Below, piece after piece: positions 8,337-17,722 of a stretch of 64,000 nt of DNA. The notes under the pieces are model-generated. The model saw nothing but the letters and a program-made list of their open reading frames with translations, ran no database searches and was not told where the DNA came from. Position numbers and translations under genes: made by a program. Origin of the DNA: an uncultured Methanobrevibacter sp. (GTDB lineage Archaea; Methanobacteriota; Methanobacteria; Methanobacteriales; Methanobacteriaceae); assembly GCA_900314635.1 (NCBI GenBank), contig OMVY01000004.1:128878-192877 (forward strand), written 5' to 3'. Numbering within the stretch: position 1 is the stretch's first letter; every line of letters starts with the position of its first letter.

Positions 8337-9191
8337 ATGACAGATAAGAAAAGAAAAACTAAAAATCGTTCTAAATTGGTTATTCTTATTATAATTCTAT
8401 TTCTCATTTTAGCGGAAGGATTGATTCTCTACTATGACCACATCGCAGATGATTCAAGCATCCTTGGTTCGACAGAAGACAGCATTACCAATACGACCGA
8501 CAGCTATTTGGAAGTTGCTTTCAATTCAGTTCCTGTTTTAAACGATACTTTAGGAGAGTATTTGCCATCAAATGATGTCAACATATCCGAAATCCAATTG
8601 GAGCGAAGTTTAATCGGCGAGGATGAGACAGGCAGGGTAACTGTCGAGGGACCTTATGGAAATCCAAACTCACAAGTCCGAGTTGCTTATATTCTGGGCC
8701 AGCACCCGCGTGAATCAAATGCTCATGATGCTCTCTATGAGTCTCTTTTGAAGTCATCAGACAGTTTGAATTACTCATATTATGTTTACTGGATCAATGT
8801 GACTGGTGAAAGCGATGATTTTGAACAAAGCAGAATGAATGGGCAATTGCTTGCTTTGAATATTGCAACACCTCACATAATCAATGAAAGTTATGATCTT
8901 GTTGTTGATATTCACGCTTCCAATGGAGGATATGTGCAGGATCCATATATTTTCGCTCCTGTTGACAATGACACAGTTGCTAATCAGTCTGCGAATAATC
9001 TAACTAAGGTCCTTACCGACTTGATTTATTATGAGCCTGCAAGCTATTCAAGCCCTCAGTATTCAACTATTCCTATTGGGGAAGCAGGAACACCTGCTCT
9101 TGTATTCGAGCTTAGAGGCTCACCTGATTACAGCCTTGAAAAGCAAGCCAGCGAATTTGTTCGTGCTGTTGATGGGTTATTATTAAATTAA
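8337..9191 (+). CDS. Membrane-anchored zinc carboxypeptidase-like (M14 / succinylglutamate desuccinylase-like) protein
   Basis: 284 residues. A basic N-terminus and one TM helix (about residues 13-31) leave the rest outside the membrane. The domain carries the M14-type zinc signature: GQHPRES (H-x-x-E, about residues 121-126), a later single His in LVVDIHASNGG (about 188-193) and a catalytic-type Glu in ALVFELRGSPDY near residue 260. The spacing and short length fit a compact carboxypeptidase/AstE-like fold. Substrate is unknown; trimming of pseudomurein peptide or surface protein is possible given its extracytoplasmic place. Many N-x-S/T sequons are present. ATG 8337 follows AAGGT. Confidence 0.65.
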   Translation: MTDKKRKTKNRSKLVILIIILFLILAEGLILYYDHIADDSSILGSTEDSITNTTDSYLEVAFNSVPVLNDTLGEYLPSNDVNISEIQLERSLIGEDETGRVTVEGPYGNPNSQVRVAYILGQHPRESNAHDALYESLLKSSDSLNYSYYVYWINVTGESDDFEQSRMNGQLLALNIATPHIINESYDLVVDIHASNGGYVQDPYIFAPVDNDTVANQSANNLTKVLTDLIYYEPASYSSPQYSTIPIGEAGTPALVFELRGSPDYSLEKQASEFVRAVDGLLLN

Positions 9192-9340
9192 ACATTAATA
9201 ACTCTTTTTTTCTAATTTTTATTCTTTTAACTCTTATTAATTTTTTTCTAATTTTTATTTTTTTAACTCTTTTTAATTTTTTTCTAATTTTTATTCTTTT
9301 AACTCTTTTTAACTCTTTTTTCTATTTTTAACTATCTTTT
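9192..9340. repeat. 36-bp T-rich tandem repeat, 3 copies
   Basis: AACTCTT marks occur at 9200, 9229, 9265 and 9301; the last three are 36 bp apart, with TTTTTCTAATTTTTATT between them. It immediately follows the stop codon of the preceding gene and probably also serves as its U-rich terminator. Confidence 0.8.
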
Positions 9341-9476
9341 AAGTTTAATTTTTCATTATGTTTTCGTTATGAAAATAATTATATAACACTTAAATCAGAT
9401 ATTTTATTGTATAGAATAATTTAACTTTATTCATATATTGTAAATTATTAAATTAATCATTATTGGAGATTTTTAA

Positions 9477-10082
9477 ATGAAAAATAATATGATGCCTTCA
9501 AACGGTCACAGGATTCATGGTTTTTCCAGTGAAACTTTCATAGATGCCCGAGAAATAATCAAAAGCTTGGGTCTTAAGGGAAATGAAGTCTTTATGGATG
9601 CAGGATGTGGTGACGGCCATGTGGCAATGATTGCCCATGATCTATTGGATGAAGATGCCATTATATATGCTGTTGATATATATGATGCTTCAATAGAGGA
9701 TATGCAGAATGAAGTGGATGAAAAAGGCATAAAAAACATTATTCCTATTTGCGCCGATGCGACTGAGCATATCGATGTTGAAGACGATTTCGTCGATGTG
9801 ATTTTGCTTATAAATGTATGGCATCACTTCAATGTTGCAAGAAAGATGGATGAAGCCACCCTTGAGCTTAAGAGGATTTTAAAGCCTGGTGGAAGAATAG
9901 CAGTGATGGAATACAAGAAGGAAGAGGCAAGACATGGTCCTCGCTATCCAATGAGGGTGTCTCATGAGGTTATTGGTGAATTATTCAAGAAACATGATAT
10001 GAAATTTGTTTCACTTGACTGCGATGTAGGCGAGGATTTGGGAGACCATATGTCTCATTATTTGATTGTTTTTGAAAAATAG
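9477..10082 (+). CDS. Class I SAM-dependent methyltransferase
   Basis: 201 residues. Motif I is EVFMDAGCGDGHVAMIA (about residues 36-52), motif II the acidic strand-end IIYAVDIYDASI (about 64-75), then IICADATEHI and motif IV VDVILLINVWHHF, with the post-IV KPGGRIAVMEYKKEE. This matches the Methyltransf_11/25 group of the UbiE type. Residues 140-195 (GPRYPMRVSHEVI) are a C-terminal cap likely to define the substrate, which I cannot name. SD TTGGAGAT at 9463-9470 fits ATG 9477. It stands alone and ends towards a convergent secreted-protein gene, with a shared terminator between them. Confidence 0.85.
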   Translation: MKNNMMPSNGHRIHGFSSETFIDAREIIKSLGLKGNEVFMDAGCGDGHVAMIAHDLLDEDAIIYAVDIYDASIEDMQNEVDEKGIKNIIPICADATEHIDVEDDFVDVILLINVWHHFNVARKMDEATLELKRILKPGGRIAVMEYKKEEARHGPRYPMRVSHEVIGELFKKHDMKFVSLDCDVGEDLGDHMSHYLIVFEK

Positions 10083-10177
10083 CTGTTTTTTTTAAAAACG
10101 AGTGTTTTATTAAAAAAAAGAATATTATAAACTAAAAATTTATTTTTAAAAAATTTTTTAAAGCAAAAATAGAAAAT

Positions 10178-10210
10178 GAATAACTATTAAATAGTTATTC
10201 AATTTTTTTT
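10178..10210. terminator. Bidirectional terminator between convergent genes
   Basis: A near-continuous inverted repeat, GAATAACTATT / AATAGTTATTC (11-bp arms, one-base centre, 10178-10200), is followed by TTTTTTTT on the plus strand. It lies between the methyltransferase and the convergent minus-strand gene. Confidence 0.65.
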
Positions 10211-10214
10211 AATT

Positions 10215-10601
10215 TTAAAGCTCGGTGGCACTTGTCACATTGTAATAGAACTGATCAGGTTCTTCATCTAATTTTTTATTGAAATCAATTTCAAAAGATC
10301 CGCCTTTTGTTTGATTGATGTCAACTGTTTCTGTGTCAAGTAGTTTTCCATTTTTGTAAAATAGAATATCCAAGCTTATGTCTTTAAATTCCTTTTTATC
10401 AAAGGTTTTCACTTTCTGATTGAATTTGTATTCCTGTGTGTTCGCATCCCATGAAGTGACAGGTTCGCTTGAAAAATCAAAGCGTCCAGTAATGTCGCTT
10501 ATTTGAGATTCAACAGAGTTTGAGCTACTTATTACATATCCCCCAATCATTATTGCTATGAGAGCAATGAGGGCAATAAAGGCAATTATTCTTTTATCCA
10601 T
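10215..10601 (-). CDS. Small membrane-anchored or secreted protein
   Basis: 128 residues from ATG 10601 (MDKRIIAF), chosen over an upstream ATG at 10634 because AGAGGTGA lies just before it. The N-terminus is one hydrophobic helix (about residues 5-22, rich in Ile/Ala) that is either an anchor or an uncleaved signal. The remaining 100 residues have alternating strand-like segments (TGRFDFSSEPVTSWD, DISLDILFYKNGKLLD, GGSFEIDFNKKL) consistent with a small Ig-like beta sandwich of the FxLYD sort. No enzyme motif. It is next to, and 56 bp from, the C39-like gene on the same strand; co-transcription is possible. Confidence 0.65.
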   Translation of the reverse strand: MDKRIIAFIALIALIAIMIGGYVISSSNSVESQISDITGRFDFSSEPVTSWDANTQEYKFNQKVKTFDKKEFKDISLDILFYKNGKLLDTETVDINQTKGGSFEIDFNKKLDEEPDQFYYNVTSATEL

Positions 10602-10657
10602 TATTTCACCTCTTGATAAATATTGATTTATCATTAGTAGTTAATTAATATATCTGT

Positions 10658-11869
10658 TCATTTTTTTATCTTTTTTGTTTTCTTGGTGTTATTTGATGTT
10701 TTCTTAGTGGTTTTCTTCGCTTTTTTAGAAGCTTGAATTTTTTTGGCATTGCTGCTTTTCTTCAAGGTTTTTGCAGTTTTCTTCACATTTTTCAAAGGAG
10801 CACTGGTCAATGCTTCATCGGATATGTAATAAACTTTATAAATAGGTTCTTTTACACTATACCATCCAACTGTGTAGTAAACTCCCTTAACATATTTCCA
10901 TTGTGAAAAATGAACTTCTCCTTTTGAAACCACTGGCATTAGCTTCCATCCGTAATGGGGTATGAAACCATATTTTTTAACAGTTTTATAACCAACTACT
11001 TTTTTAACCATCCTTTTTCCAAATATTTCCAAGCTTTCATCATCGCTTAATATTGAAATGTTTTTGGATTTCAATTCCTCTTGGAGGATGTTGTCTGCCT
11101 CATTGAATATTATGATAGCGTTTCCAGTGAAATAGCTATTGAATTCATCCAATGTGAAATTCACATGTCCTTCATTAGGATCCATCAGGAACACATGTTC
11201 ACCATCAATGCTTTCAATGACGGACCAGTGTTCGTTTCCTTCAATATTCATGTGGACAATGTAGTTTTCCTTCAAGTCAAGAGCATCAAGCCTGGCTCCT
11301 GCAGCATCAAATCCGAAATGTTTTGAAGCATTGATCAATGAGAGCATGCTTGTTCCCTTTTCTTCTGTGGTGTCTGTATATTGGGATACCTCTTTCAAGG
11401 TGAGTTCCATTCCTAGTCTGTTCAGCACGGTTGCAAGGGAGGCAGGTCCGCAGCTGTAACTGTCATCTGAGATTACAATTCCATCAAAGTTTTTTATTTC
11501 ATCATTTTCACATTCCTCTTTTAGGGAAGTATTGATTCCTTTATTATTATCTATAGAGTTATGCTCATTTGGTTCTGTAGCTTGCATTTCATTATTTTCT
11601 TTGGTGTAATGCTCATTATGTTCTATGGCTTCTATTTCATTATTTTCTATGATTTTTTCATTACTCTCTAGGGAAGCGGATATCCCATTTGCATTTTCAT
11701 TTATTGAATCATCAGATGCTGTCTCTAAGATGGTGCTATTGACTGTGCAGTCTTCTAGAATTATTTGGTTGCTATCTAGAGTATCAACATCAAAAGCTGT
11801 GGAGCTGCTCATGAATGTCAATAATAAAACCATGCTTAAAACTAGCATTATCTTGCCGTTTATTTTCAT
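10658..11869 (-). CDS. Secreted C39-like cysteine peptidase with Lys-rich tail
   Basis: 403 residues. A signal peptide is followed by an Asn/Glu/His-rich repetitive linker to about residue 125 (motifs such as EHNEHYTKENNE). Residues about 128-260 form a C39-type papain-like domain: Cys in YSCGPASLATVLNRLG, His in EGNEHWSVIESIDGE and Asp in VFLMDPNEGHVNFT, i.e. all three catalytic residues. A region of about 80 residues rich in aromatic strands follows (YGFIPHYGWKLMP, QWKYVKGVYYTVGWY), ending in a tail of Lys/Thr/Ser (about 40 residues) that resembles the tail of the giant ALP ending at 52191 and may hold it to the acidic wall. C39 enzymes cut at double-Gly sites or trim peptides; the target here is unknown. 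Confidence 0.7.
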   Translation of the reverse strand: MKINGKIMLVLSMVLLLTFMSSSTAFDVDTLDSNQIILEDCTVNSTILETASDDSINENANGISASLESNEKIIENNEIEAIEHNEHYTKENNEMQATEPNEHNSIDNNKGINTSLKEECENDEIKNFDGIVISDDSYSCGPASLATVLNRLGMELTLKEVSQYTDTTEEKGTSMLSLINASKHFGFDAAGARLDALDLKENYIVHMNIEGNEHWSVIESIDGEHVFLMDPNEGHVNFTLDEFNSYFTGNAIIIFNEADNILQEELKSKNISILSDDESLEIFGKRMVKKVVGYKTVKKYGFIPHYGWKLMPVVSKGEVHFSQWKYVKGVYYTVGWYSVKEPIYKVYYISDEALTSAPLKNVKKTAKTLKKSSNAKKIQASKKAKKTTKKTSNNTKKTKKIKK

Positions 11870-12417
11870 ATTTTTCTCTCCAATTTTTTCTAAATTAATG
11901 ATTTTACCACCATTAATTTGGTAACAATTGGTTTGTTTTCATAATATTTAAATTTAAAGGATTTTTAACCTTTATTTTTTAAATTAAAGGTAATTTAATA
12001 ATTTTAAACTAATTTAACAACTAAATATTTAAATTTTAAACAAATAATAAAATTTTAATAATCTATTAATGAATTAAAGATTAACTAATAATTTTTATAT
12101 ATGTAAAAATGTGGGGTTTACTAAATCTAAAAAAAATAAAAATTTTTTATTTTAGAAAAATTAGAAATGGTTCACTATTCATAAAAAAAGGAAAAAACAA
12201 AAAATTAAATTTTTGTTCGAGTTAATTGAAATGAATTAAAAAAATCAAAATCGTCAATGAAAAAATCATTTAAAAATTATTTTTACTTGCTGTCGAAAAC
12301 CATAATTTAAAAATCAGTATTCATAATTAGATATTTATATAAGTATAAACATATTTTAATGTGTTATATTTTTAAAGTACTATTTATTATTTATATTTAT
12401 TTTTATTATGTGATAAA
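11870..12417. promoter_or_regulatory. Divergent promoter region, C39-like gene and argB
   Basis: 548 bp without a gene. Upstream of argB, a TATA-like ATATTTATATAAG lies around 12328-12340, about 80 bp before the ATG, with a GTGATA SD-like site at 12411-12416. The leftward gene has SD GGAGAG before its ATG. The rest is A/T homopolymer-rich with no clear repeat. Confidence 0.45.
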
Positions 12418-13296
12418 ATGGAGAAAGTTAATATTCTGGTAGAAGCTCTACCTTACATCAAGCAGTTTCATGATGAGAAAATCATGATTAAATACGGAGG
12501 CCATGCAATGATAGATGATGGAGCCATGGCTTCAACAGCAAGAGATACTGTTCTTTTGAAATATGTGGGTATGAAACCTATGGTCGTTCATGGAGGAGGG
12601 CCTGAAATTACCCGTTCCATGGAAAAACTGGGAAAAGACCCTAAATTCATCAAAGGATTGCGAGTAACTGATGAGGAGACAATTTCAATCGTTAAAATGG
12701 TTCTTGTTGGAAATATAAATACCGATATCGTGTCTCAAATCTGCTATCATGATGGAAAAGGCGTTGGAATTTCTGGAAAAGACAATGACCTTCTCAGAGC
12801 TTGCAAGAAGATTCATAAGATAAAAGACGAGGAAACCGGTGAAATCGAAGAGATTGACCTGGGTCTTGTTGGAGAAGTTAAAAAAATCAATCCGGAAATA
12901 CTGGAACTGTTTACTGAAAACGATTACATCCCTGTCATATCCCCTATAGGTGTGGCAGATGATGGAACTACCTTGAATTTGAATGCTGATACAGTGGCAG
13001 GCGCAATAGCCGGCGAGATGGATGCTGAGAAACTGATCATTCTAACTGATGTTCCAGGGGTATTGAGAGATCCTAACGACCCTACATCCTTAATTCAAAA
13101 AATCCGCATTGAAGAGATTCCTCAATTGATTGAAGATGGAGTCATTACCGGTGGAATGATTCCTAAAATAGAAACATGTGTTGATGCTATTAAAAATGGT
13201 GTAAAATCAGCGCATATCATTGATGGAAGAATAAAACATTCATTGCTCCTTGAAATCTTTACAAAAGATGGTATAGGAACAATGATTTTTGAATAA
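12418..13296 (+). CDS. argB: Acetylglutamate kinase
   Basis: 292 residues, usual length for ArgB. It phosphorylates N-acetylglutamate in the second step of arginine synthesis (cytoplasm). The amino-acid kinase fold is shown by [11 protein letters not shown] (ATP phosphate Lys), [16 protein letters not shown] (substrate Gly-rich loop), [61 protein letters not shown] and [27 protein letters not shown]. It lacks the extra N-terminal helix seen in some arginine-inhibited enzymes, starting at [19 protein letters not shown]. It is monocistronic, followed by a strong terminator. Confidence 0.96.
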   Translation: MEKVNILVEALPYIKQFHDEKIMIKYGGHAMIDDGAMASTARDTVLLKYVGMKPMVVHGGGPEITRSMEKLGKDPKFIKGLRVTDEETISIVKMVLVGNINTDIVSQICYHDGKGVGISGKDNDLLRACKKIHKIKDEETGEIEEIDLGLVGEVKKINPEILELFTENDYIPVISPIGVADDGTTLNLNADTVAGAIAGEMDAEKLIILTDVPGVLRDPNDPTSLIQKIRIEEIPQLIEDGVITGGMIPKIETCVDAIKNGVKSAHIIDGRIKHSLLLEIFTKDGIGTMIFE

Positions 13297-13309
13297 ATGT
13301 TTTTCTCTT

Positions 13310-13339
13310 AAAATAGCTTTTCAGCTATTTTCTTTTTTT
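13310..13339 (+). terminator. argB terminator
   Basis: Stem AAAATAGCT / AGCTATTTT (9 bp, TTTC loop, 13310-13331) followed by C and seven T. The gene on the far side is on the minus strand and ends at 13480. Confidence 0.75.
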
Positions 13340-13479
13340 ATTTTTGAAAACTATTTTTTTCTTATTTAAAGATTATTTTAAAATTATAAATTCAAAAATT
13401 TTTTTAAAAAGCTTATTTTTAAATTTCAAATTCAAAATTTTCTTTTTAAATGATAATTTTAATTTTTTATAATTTTCAA

Positions 13480-14976
13480 CTATTTCTTCTCAATATCAGA
13501 GTACATCTCCCTTAATTCCCTTCTTAGAAGCTTCCATCCGTTTACTCTTGGAAGCTCGTCCATGGAGAATATTTTTCTTGGAACCTTGTATCTTGCCAGA
13601 TACTCTTTGGCATAGGCAATCAATCCATCAGGATCCTCCTTATCCTTCCATACGACTGCTGCAACAGGAAGCTCTCCCCTATGGCAATCGCCGATGCTGA
13701 AAACAGCTATTTCATCAACTTCAGGGTATTGAATAAGGATTTCCTCAACCTCGGTTGGATAGATCTTCCATCCGCTCATTACAATCATGTCCTTCTTTCT
13801 GTCTGTAATGAACAATCGATTGTCATCGTCAATGTATCCTATGTCTCCAGTTAAAAACCAGCCATCTTCAAGAAATGCTGCTTTTGTAGCTTCTTCCATT
13901 TTCCAATATCCTTTGGCTATTGCAGGGCCTCTTAAAGCTATTTCTCCCTGTTTGTATTTTTCAATTTCAATATTTGGGTCGTCTTCATCAACGATTTTTA
14001 CTTCAGAGAAGCATACAGGGTGTCCCACGCTTTCAAATCTATCGGCTTCGGCATAGTCTTCAGGACGTATGACTGTTCCGGTTCCTATTACTATGGTTTC
14101 GGAAAGTCCGTATGCGTTTATGATTGGAATTCCATACTGTCTGTGGAATTTCTTCCAGATGTCCTTGTGCAATGGTCCTCCACCGCTAATTATCTCCCTA
14201 ACGGTATCAAGATTGCCTGTTTTCTCCTCTTCAAGGTTTGTAAGAGTATGGATTACAGGTGGCATTCCGCTTAGGACGGTTACCTTTTCATCCTTGCATA
14301 ATTTAAGGTATTCATTTATTTCAAAGAATTCCTCCATGATGTATAATGCTGCAGAGCGGAGGGCTGCGATTCCCCATAAAAGACCTACATGAGCCATTGG
14401 ATATATTCCAAGGTAGACATCATCCTGCTTTAATGTCAAAACATCGCAGGCGTTGTGTATTGCAGTAAACCAGTTTCCATGGGTCAGCATTGAGCCTTTC
14501 TGCCTTCCTGTTGTTCCTGAAGTGTATTGGAGCTGGCAGAGGTCGTCCCATTCGGTCTCTTCTGCAGGCAGCACTTCGCAATCCTTGAAATCATCATAGT
14601 TTTCAGGAATATAGTATTCTGCAGGAAGTTTTTCAGCTATTTTTTCAGCTTCTCTATCTGTTATCACAAGCTTGGCTCCGCTGTCGGTGATCATGTATTC
14701 AAGTTCTGAGGCGGTCAATATTCTGTTGGTTGGAATTGCAACAGCTCCGATTCTCCAAATAGCAAACAAGGAGAAAAGGTATTCCGGAGAGTTGTTCAAG
14801 TAGATTAAAACCCTGTCTCCCTTAGCAATTCCTTTGGATTTCAATATTCTTCCAACTTCAGAGACTATGGATAATATGTCCTGTGATGAGTATTTGGTTT
14901 TTCTGCTTGGACAATAGAATACATCCTTGTCCAGTCTGCGTGAGTTTGCATCTAGAAATGTAGTGATATTAAGCAT
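13480..14976 (-). CDS. AMP-forming acyl-CoA synthetase
   Basis: 498 residues, full length for the ANL superfamily. It should activate a carboxylate to acyl-AMP and then acyl-CoA. The P-loop-like LQYTSGTTGRQKGSMLTHGNW (about residues 152-172), NAYGLSETIVIGTG, ALRGPAIAKGYW, FLTGDIGYIDDDNRLFITDRKKDMIVMSGWKIYPTEVEEIL and the C-terminal catalytic-Lys region near VNGWKLLRRELRE are all present (the last in place of the usual GK.L.R..R). The acyl substrate cannot be told from sequence; in methanogens such enzymes serve salvage of fatty acids or other carboxylates. SD AAAGAGGA precedes the ATG. No partner gene is adjacent. Confidence 0.88.
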   Translation of the reverse strand: MLNITTFLDANSRRLDKDVFYCPSRKTKYSSQDILSIVSEVGRILKSKGIAKGDRVLIYLNNSPEYLFSLFAIWRIGAVAIPTNRILTASELEYMITDSGAKLVITDREAEKIAEKLPAEYYIPENYDDFKDCEVLPAEETEWDDLCQLQYTSGTTGRQKGSMLTHGNWFTAIHNACDVLTLKQDDVYLGIYPMAHVGLLWGIAALRSAALYIMEEFFEINEYLKLCKDEKVTVLSGMPPVIHTLTNLEEEKTGNLDTVREIISGGGPLHKDIWKKFHRQYGIPIINAYGLSETIVIGTGTVIRPEDYAEADRFESVGHPVCFSEVKIVDEDDPNIEIEKYKQGEIALRGPAIAKGYWKMEEATKAAFLEDGWFLTGDIGYIDDDNRLFITDRKKDMIVMSGWKIYPTEVEEILIQYPEVDEIAVFSIGDCHRGELPVAAVVWKDKEDPDGLIAYAKEYLARYKVPRKIFSMDELPRVNGWKLLRRELREMYSDIEKK

Positions 14977-15072
14977 GTTTTTTCCTCTTTTTGTTTTAAT
15001 AGTATTTTTAAATAGTTTTATGAAATAGTTTTTTAATTGCTTGAATTAAGTATGTATTTTGAATTAATTTTT

Positions 15073-16077
15073 TTATTCTAGACTATTGATTTCCTTGATG
15101 ACTTCGTTTGCAACATCCATTGTTTTGCTGCTTCCTCCAAGGTCGGGAGTTAAAACCTTTCCCTTCCTTAACACATTTTCGCATGCGGTTCTGACCTGTC
15201 CTGCAAGATAATCCTCATTGAGATAATCAAGCATCATGGAGACAGACAATATCATGGCAATTGGATTTGAGATGTTTTTCCCTGCAATATCCGGAGCTGA
15301 ACCATGCACCGGTTCGAACAATCCGTGCTCGTCGCCGATGTTTCCTGACGGCGCAAGTCCAAGTCCTCCTACAAGCCCTGCTGAAGCATCTGAAAGTATG
15401 TCTCCGAAGAGGTTGCTTGTGACTATGACATCGAATTCCTGAGGCTTGGTAAGCAGGTACATTGCAGTAGCATCCACATAGTAGTCCCTTGTCTTGATTT
15501 GAGGGTACTCTTCAGCAACTTTGTAGAAGCATTCCTTGAATACTCCATCGGTCTTTTTCAATACATTTGATTTATGAACGCAGGTTACTGACTCCTTTTC
15601 AAGTTTGACGGCCTGGTTGAATGCAAGGCGGATGATTCTCTCGCTTGCTTTTCGTGTGATTACTCTTTTAGCTATGGCTTTTTCACTGTCTCCCTCTTCA
15701 AGTCCTGAGTACAGTCCTTCAGTGTTCTCCCTCACAATAAGAAAATCCAAATCATCAAAAAGACAGTCTACTCCTGCATAGGACTTTATCGGCCTTAAGT
15801 TTCCATAAACGTCCAATTCCTTTCTAAGTGTTACTATAGGGCTTTTTTGTCCAGGAGTTGATGTGATGGCCCCGAACAAGGTGGCTTTTGACTTTTTAGC
15901 TATTTCGATTGTTTCATCAGGCAGTGTAGTTCCATTCTTTTCAAAGCAGGCCCTTCCTGCTTCGGCATCAACATAATCCAGATTCAAATCCAGTGAGTCA
16001 AGAACTGCCACTCCGGCTTCCATGACTTCGCGGCCGATTCCATCTCCTTCAATTCTAGCAATTTTAATCATTATCAC
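15073..16077 (-). CDS. 3-isopropylmalate / homoisocitrate dehydrogenase family (LeuB/AksF)
   Basis: 334 residues. NAD-dependent beta-decarboxylating dehydrogenase: IARIEGDGIGREV start, FGAITSTPGQKSPIVTLRKE, YGNLRPIKSY, IVRENTEGLYSG, Lys/Asn active region HKSNVLKKTDG, VDATAMYLL, TSNLFGDILSDASAGLVGGLGLAPSGNIG and FEPVHGSAPDIAGK. Isopropylmalate dehydrogenase makes leucine; homoisocitrate/threo-isocitrate enzymes extend 2-oxo acids for coenzyme B. The TPGQKSPIVTLRKE loop looks more like archaeal AksF, but I cannot settle it by eye. The GTG start 16077 or ATG 16071 are both possible; GTGAT before the ATG is too close to be an ideal SD. Faces divergently from the HEAT gene. Confidence 0.85.
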   Translation of the reverse strand: MIMIKIARIEGDGIGREVMEAGVAVLDSLDLNLDYVDAEAGRACFEKNGTTLPDETIEIAKKSKATLFGAITSTPGQKSPIVTLRKELDVYGNLRPIKSYAGVDCLFDDLDFLIVRENTEGLYSGLEEGDSEKAIAKRVITRKASERIIRLAFNQAVKLEKESVTCVHKSNVLKKTDGVFKECFYKVAEEYPQIKTRDYYVDATAMYLLTKPQEFDVIVTSNLFGDILSDASAGLVGGLGLAPSGNIGDEHGLFEPVHGSAPDIAGKNISNPIAMILSVSMMLDYLNEDYLAGQVRTACENVLRKGKVLTPDLGGSSKTMDVANEVIKEINSLE

Positions 16078-16306
16078 ATTTTCCTTTTAATTTTAAAAAT
16101 TATTTTATAATATAATTTATTGCTTATGATATAAAAGTTTAATTTTTTATTCATTCCTTAATAATTTTGTAGTTTAATGTATATATTTATACATTATTTT
16201 ATATTATACAAATGTTCGTATTATATGGAAAGATATATATACATTAAATGCAATAAAGAATATTAATTAAATATGAGTAATAAAAATCACTATTGAGGGA
16301 ATGAAA

Positions 16307-16768
16307 ATGGAAAGAACTATTGAAGATTTAATTGCTGATTTAAAAAGCACTGATGATTTTACAAGAGAAGAAGCAATAGGCGAACTTGAAATGAAGGGCG
16401 ACGAAGTTGTCGATCCTCTTATTGATGCTTTAAGCGACAGAAACAAGAATGTTAAAATCGCTGCAATTCAAATTCTTGCAAATATCGGGGATGAAAAAGC
16501 TATCGAACCTATCATTGGCACATTGAAAGACCCAAACAAGCTTGTAAGACGTGAAGCTTCTACCGCTTTAACCAATATGGGTGATGCTGCAGTCGAGCCT
16601 TTAATCGGTGTATTGGATGACCCTAATTGGAGAGTAAGAGGTGCAGCTTGCTGGGCTCTTGGAGGCCTTAATGCTGCAGAAGCAGTTCCAAAGCTTGAAG
16701 AATTACTTGATGATGAGAAATCATTTGTAAGAGCTGGAGCTGAATTCGCTATTAAAAAACTTAAATAA
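16307..16768 (+). CDS. HEAT-repeat (PBS lyase-like) protein
   Basis: 153 residues from ATG 16307, chosen over ATG 16301 because GAGGGA ends directly at the latter. The chain is four to five HEAT-like helical repeats: EEAIGELEMKGDEVVDPLIDALSD, AIQILANIGDEKAIEPIIGTLKD, ASTALTNMGDAAVEPLIGVLDD, ACWALGGLNAAEAVPKLEELLDD and a half repeat AGAEFAIKKL. Each ends with PN/RN.. (V/L)R.. typical of PBS-lyase HEAT units. These are protein-interaction scaffolds; no enzyme residues are expected. Promoter: TATA-like GATATATATACA near 16232-16243. The partner is unknown. It is monocistronic, followed by a 300-bp T-rich gap. Confidence 0.8.
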   Translation: MERTIEDLIADLKSTDDFTREEAIGELEMKGDEVVDPLIDALSDRNKNVKIAAIQILANIGDEKAIEPIIGTLKDPNKLVRREASTALTNMGDAAVEPLIGVLDDPNWRVRGAACWALGGLNAAEAVPKLEELLDDEKSFVRAGAEFAIKKLK

Positions 16769-17069
16769 TTATTTTTAGTTAATTTTCGATTAATTTTTTA
16801 AAATTAACCATATCATTTTTTATTTTTTATATAATTTTATCTTCTTTTTAATGATTTGATGAATAATACTTTTTTTAATAATATTTTTAAAAATTAAGCT
16901 ATTAAATTCTCTTTTTTCTTATTTTCAGTTAATTTCATCAAGACTTTTTTTAAGATTTCATGATTCTATAACTTTATTTATAATGTGTGATATAATATTT
17001 AATAGATTAAAAAGAATCATTTTAAGAAATTTTTTCAAAAATTTTAAAATTTTCAAGTAAGGTTTATCT
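16769..17069. other. Intergenic, T-rich then promoter-like
   Basis: 301 bp. The first part is T-run rich and may terminate the HEAT gene; the part at 16970-17000 (TTTATTTATAATG) resembles a TATA box for the following gene. SD TAAGGTTT at 17057-17064. No ORF or repeat of note. Confidence 0.4.
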
Positions 17070-17537
17070 ATGAAAACAATAACAATAAAAGAAAATGAAG
17101 TTTTAAATCAAATCAAGGTTTTTTCAGGAGATTCAAAGGAAGCAGTTGCTTTTTCATCCCTAAAGGATGCTCTTGGAATCTATGAGCATAATCTGCATGA
17201 CTTGTTGAACAGTCTGGATGAAAAGGGAATAATCAAATATGACGGATCCAATATTCAACTGCTTGAATTGGATGGGGAAATAAGAACCGTCAACTCAAAT
17301 GCCGATGTTCTATCAGCAGAACTCAACAAAATGGAAAGGGATTCCTTTGAAATATTAAAAAGTCTTGTGGATGAGAACAACATGGTTTCAAGGTATATTC
17401 TAGAGGGTGCTCTTTTATATGGCGATTTGGGCATATCAGATTTTAGAATGTATCATATAATCCTGTCCTTGGAGAACAAGGGTCTTATCAAGAGTATTCC
17501 AAAGGAAAATGGAGATTATTACCGATTGTTGGTATAA
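17070..17537 (+). CDS. Predicted tandem winged-helix protein
   Basis: 155 residues of unknown family. Two segments read as winged-helix units: residues about 25-65 (SSLKDALGIYEHNLHDLLNSLDEKGIIKYDGSNIQLLEL) and about 90-155 (EILKSLVDENNMVS... ISDFRMYHIILSLENKGLIKSIPKENGDYYRLLV), each a helix-turn-helix followed by a strand pair and a GLI(K) turn. A DNA-binding or regulatory role is inferred. No enzyme signature, no TM. It lies just upstream of nikR with its own spacing (185 bp), so co-regulation is uncertain. Confidence 0.6.
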   Translation: MKTITIKENEVLNQIKVFSGDSKEAVAFSSLKDALGIYEHNLHDLLNSLDEKGIIKYDGSNIQLLELDGEIRTVNSNADVLSAELNKMERDSFEILKSLVDENNMVSRYILEGALLYGDLGISDFRMYHIILSLENKGLIKSIPKENGDYYRLLV

Positions 17538-17722
17538 TCAAATTATTTTTTTTTTAATTCTTTGACTATTTTTTTTTTAAAAATTTACTTTGTTTTTCTT
17601 ATTTCCATCGCTTTTTTTGTGCTTTTTTTAGCTTATTTTTGAAAACAATTTTAGTAATATTTATATTCTATAAAGTATTAATATTATAACATAGTATTAA
17701 AAATTATTTTTAAGGTGTTTAA

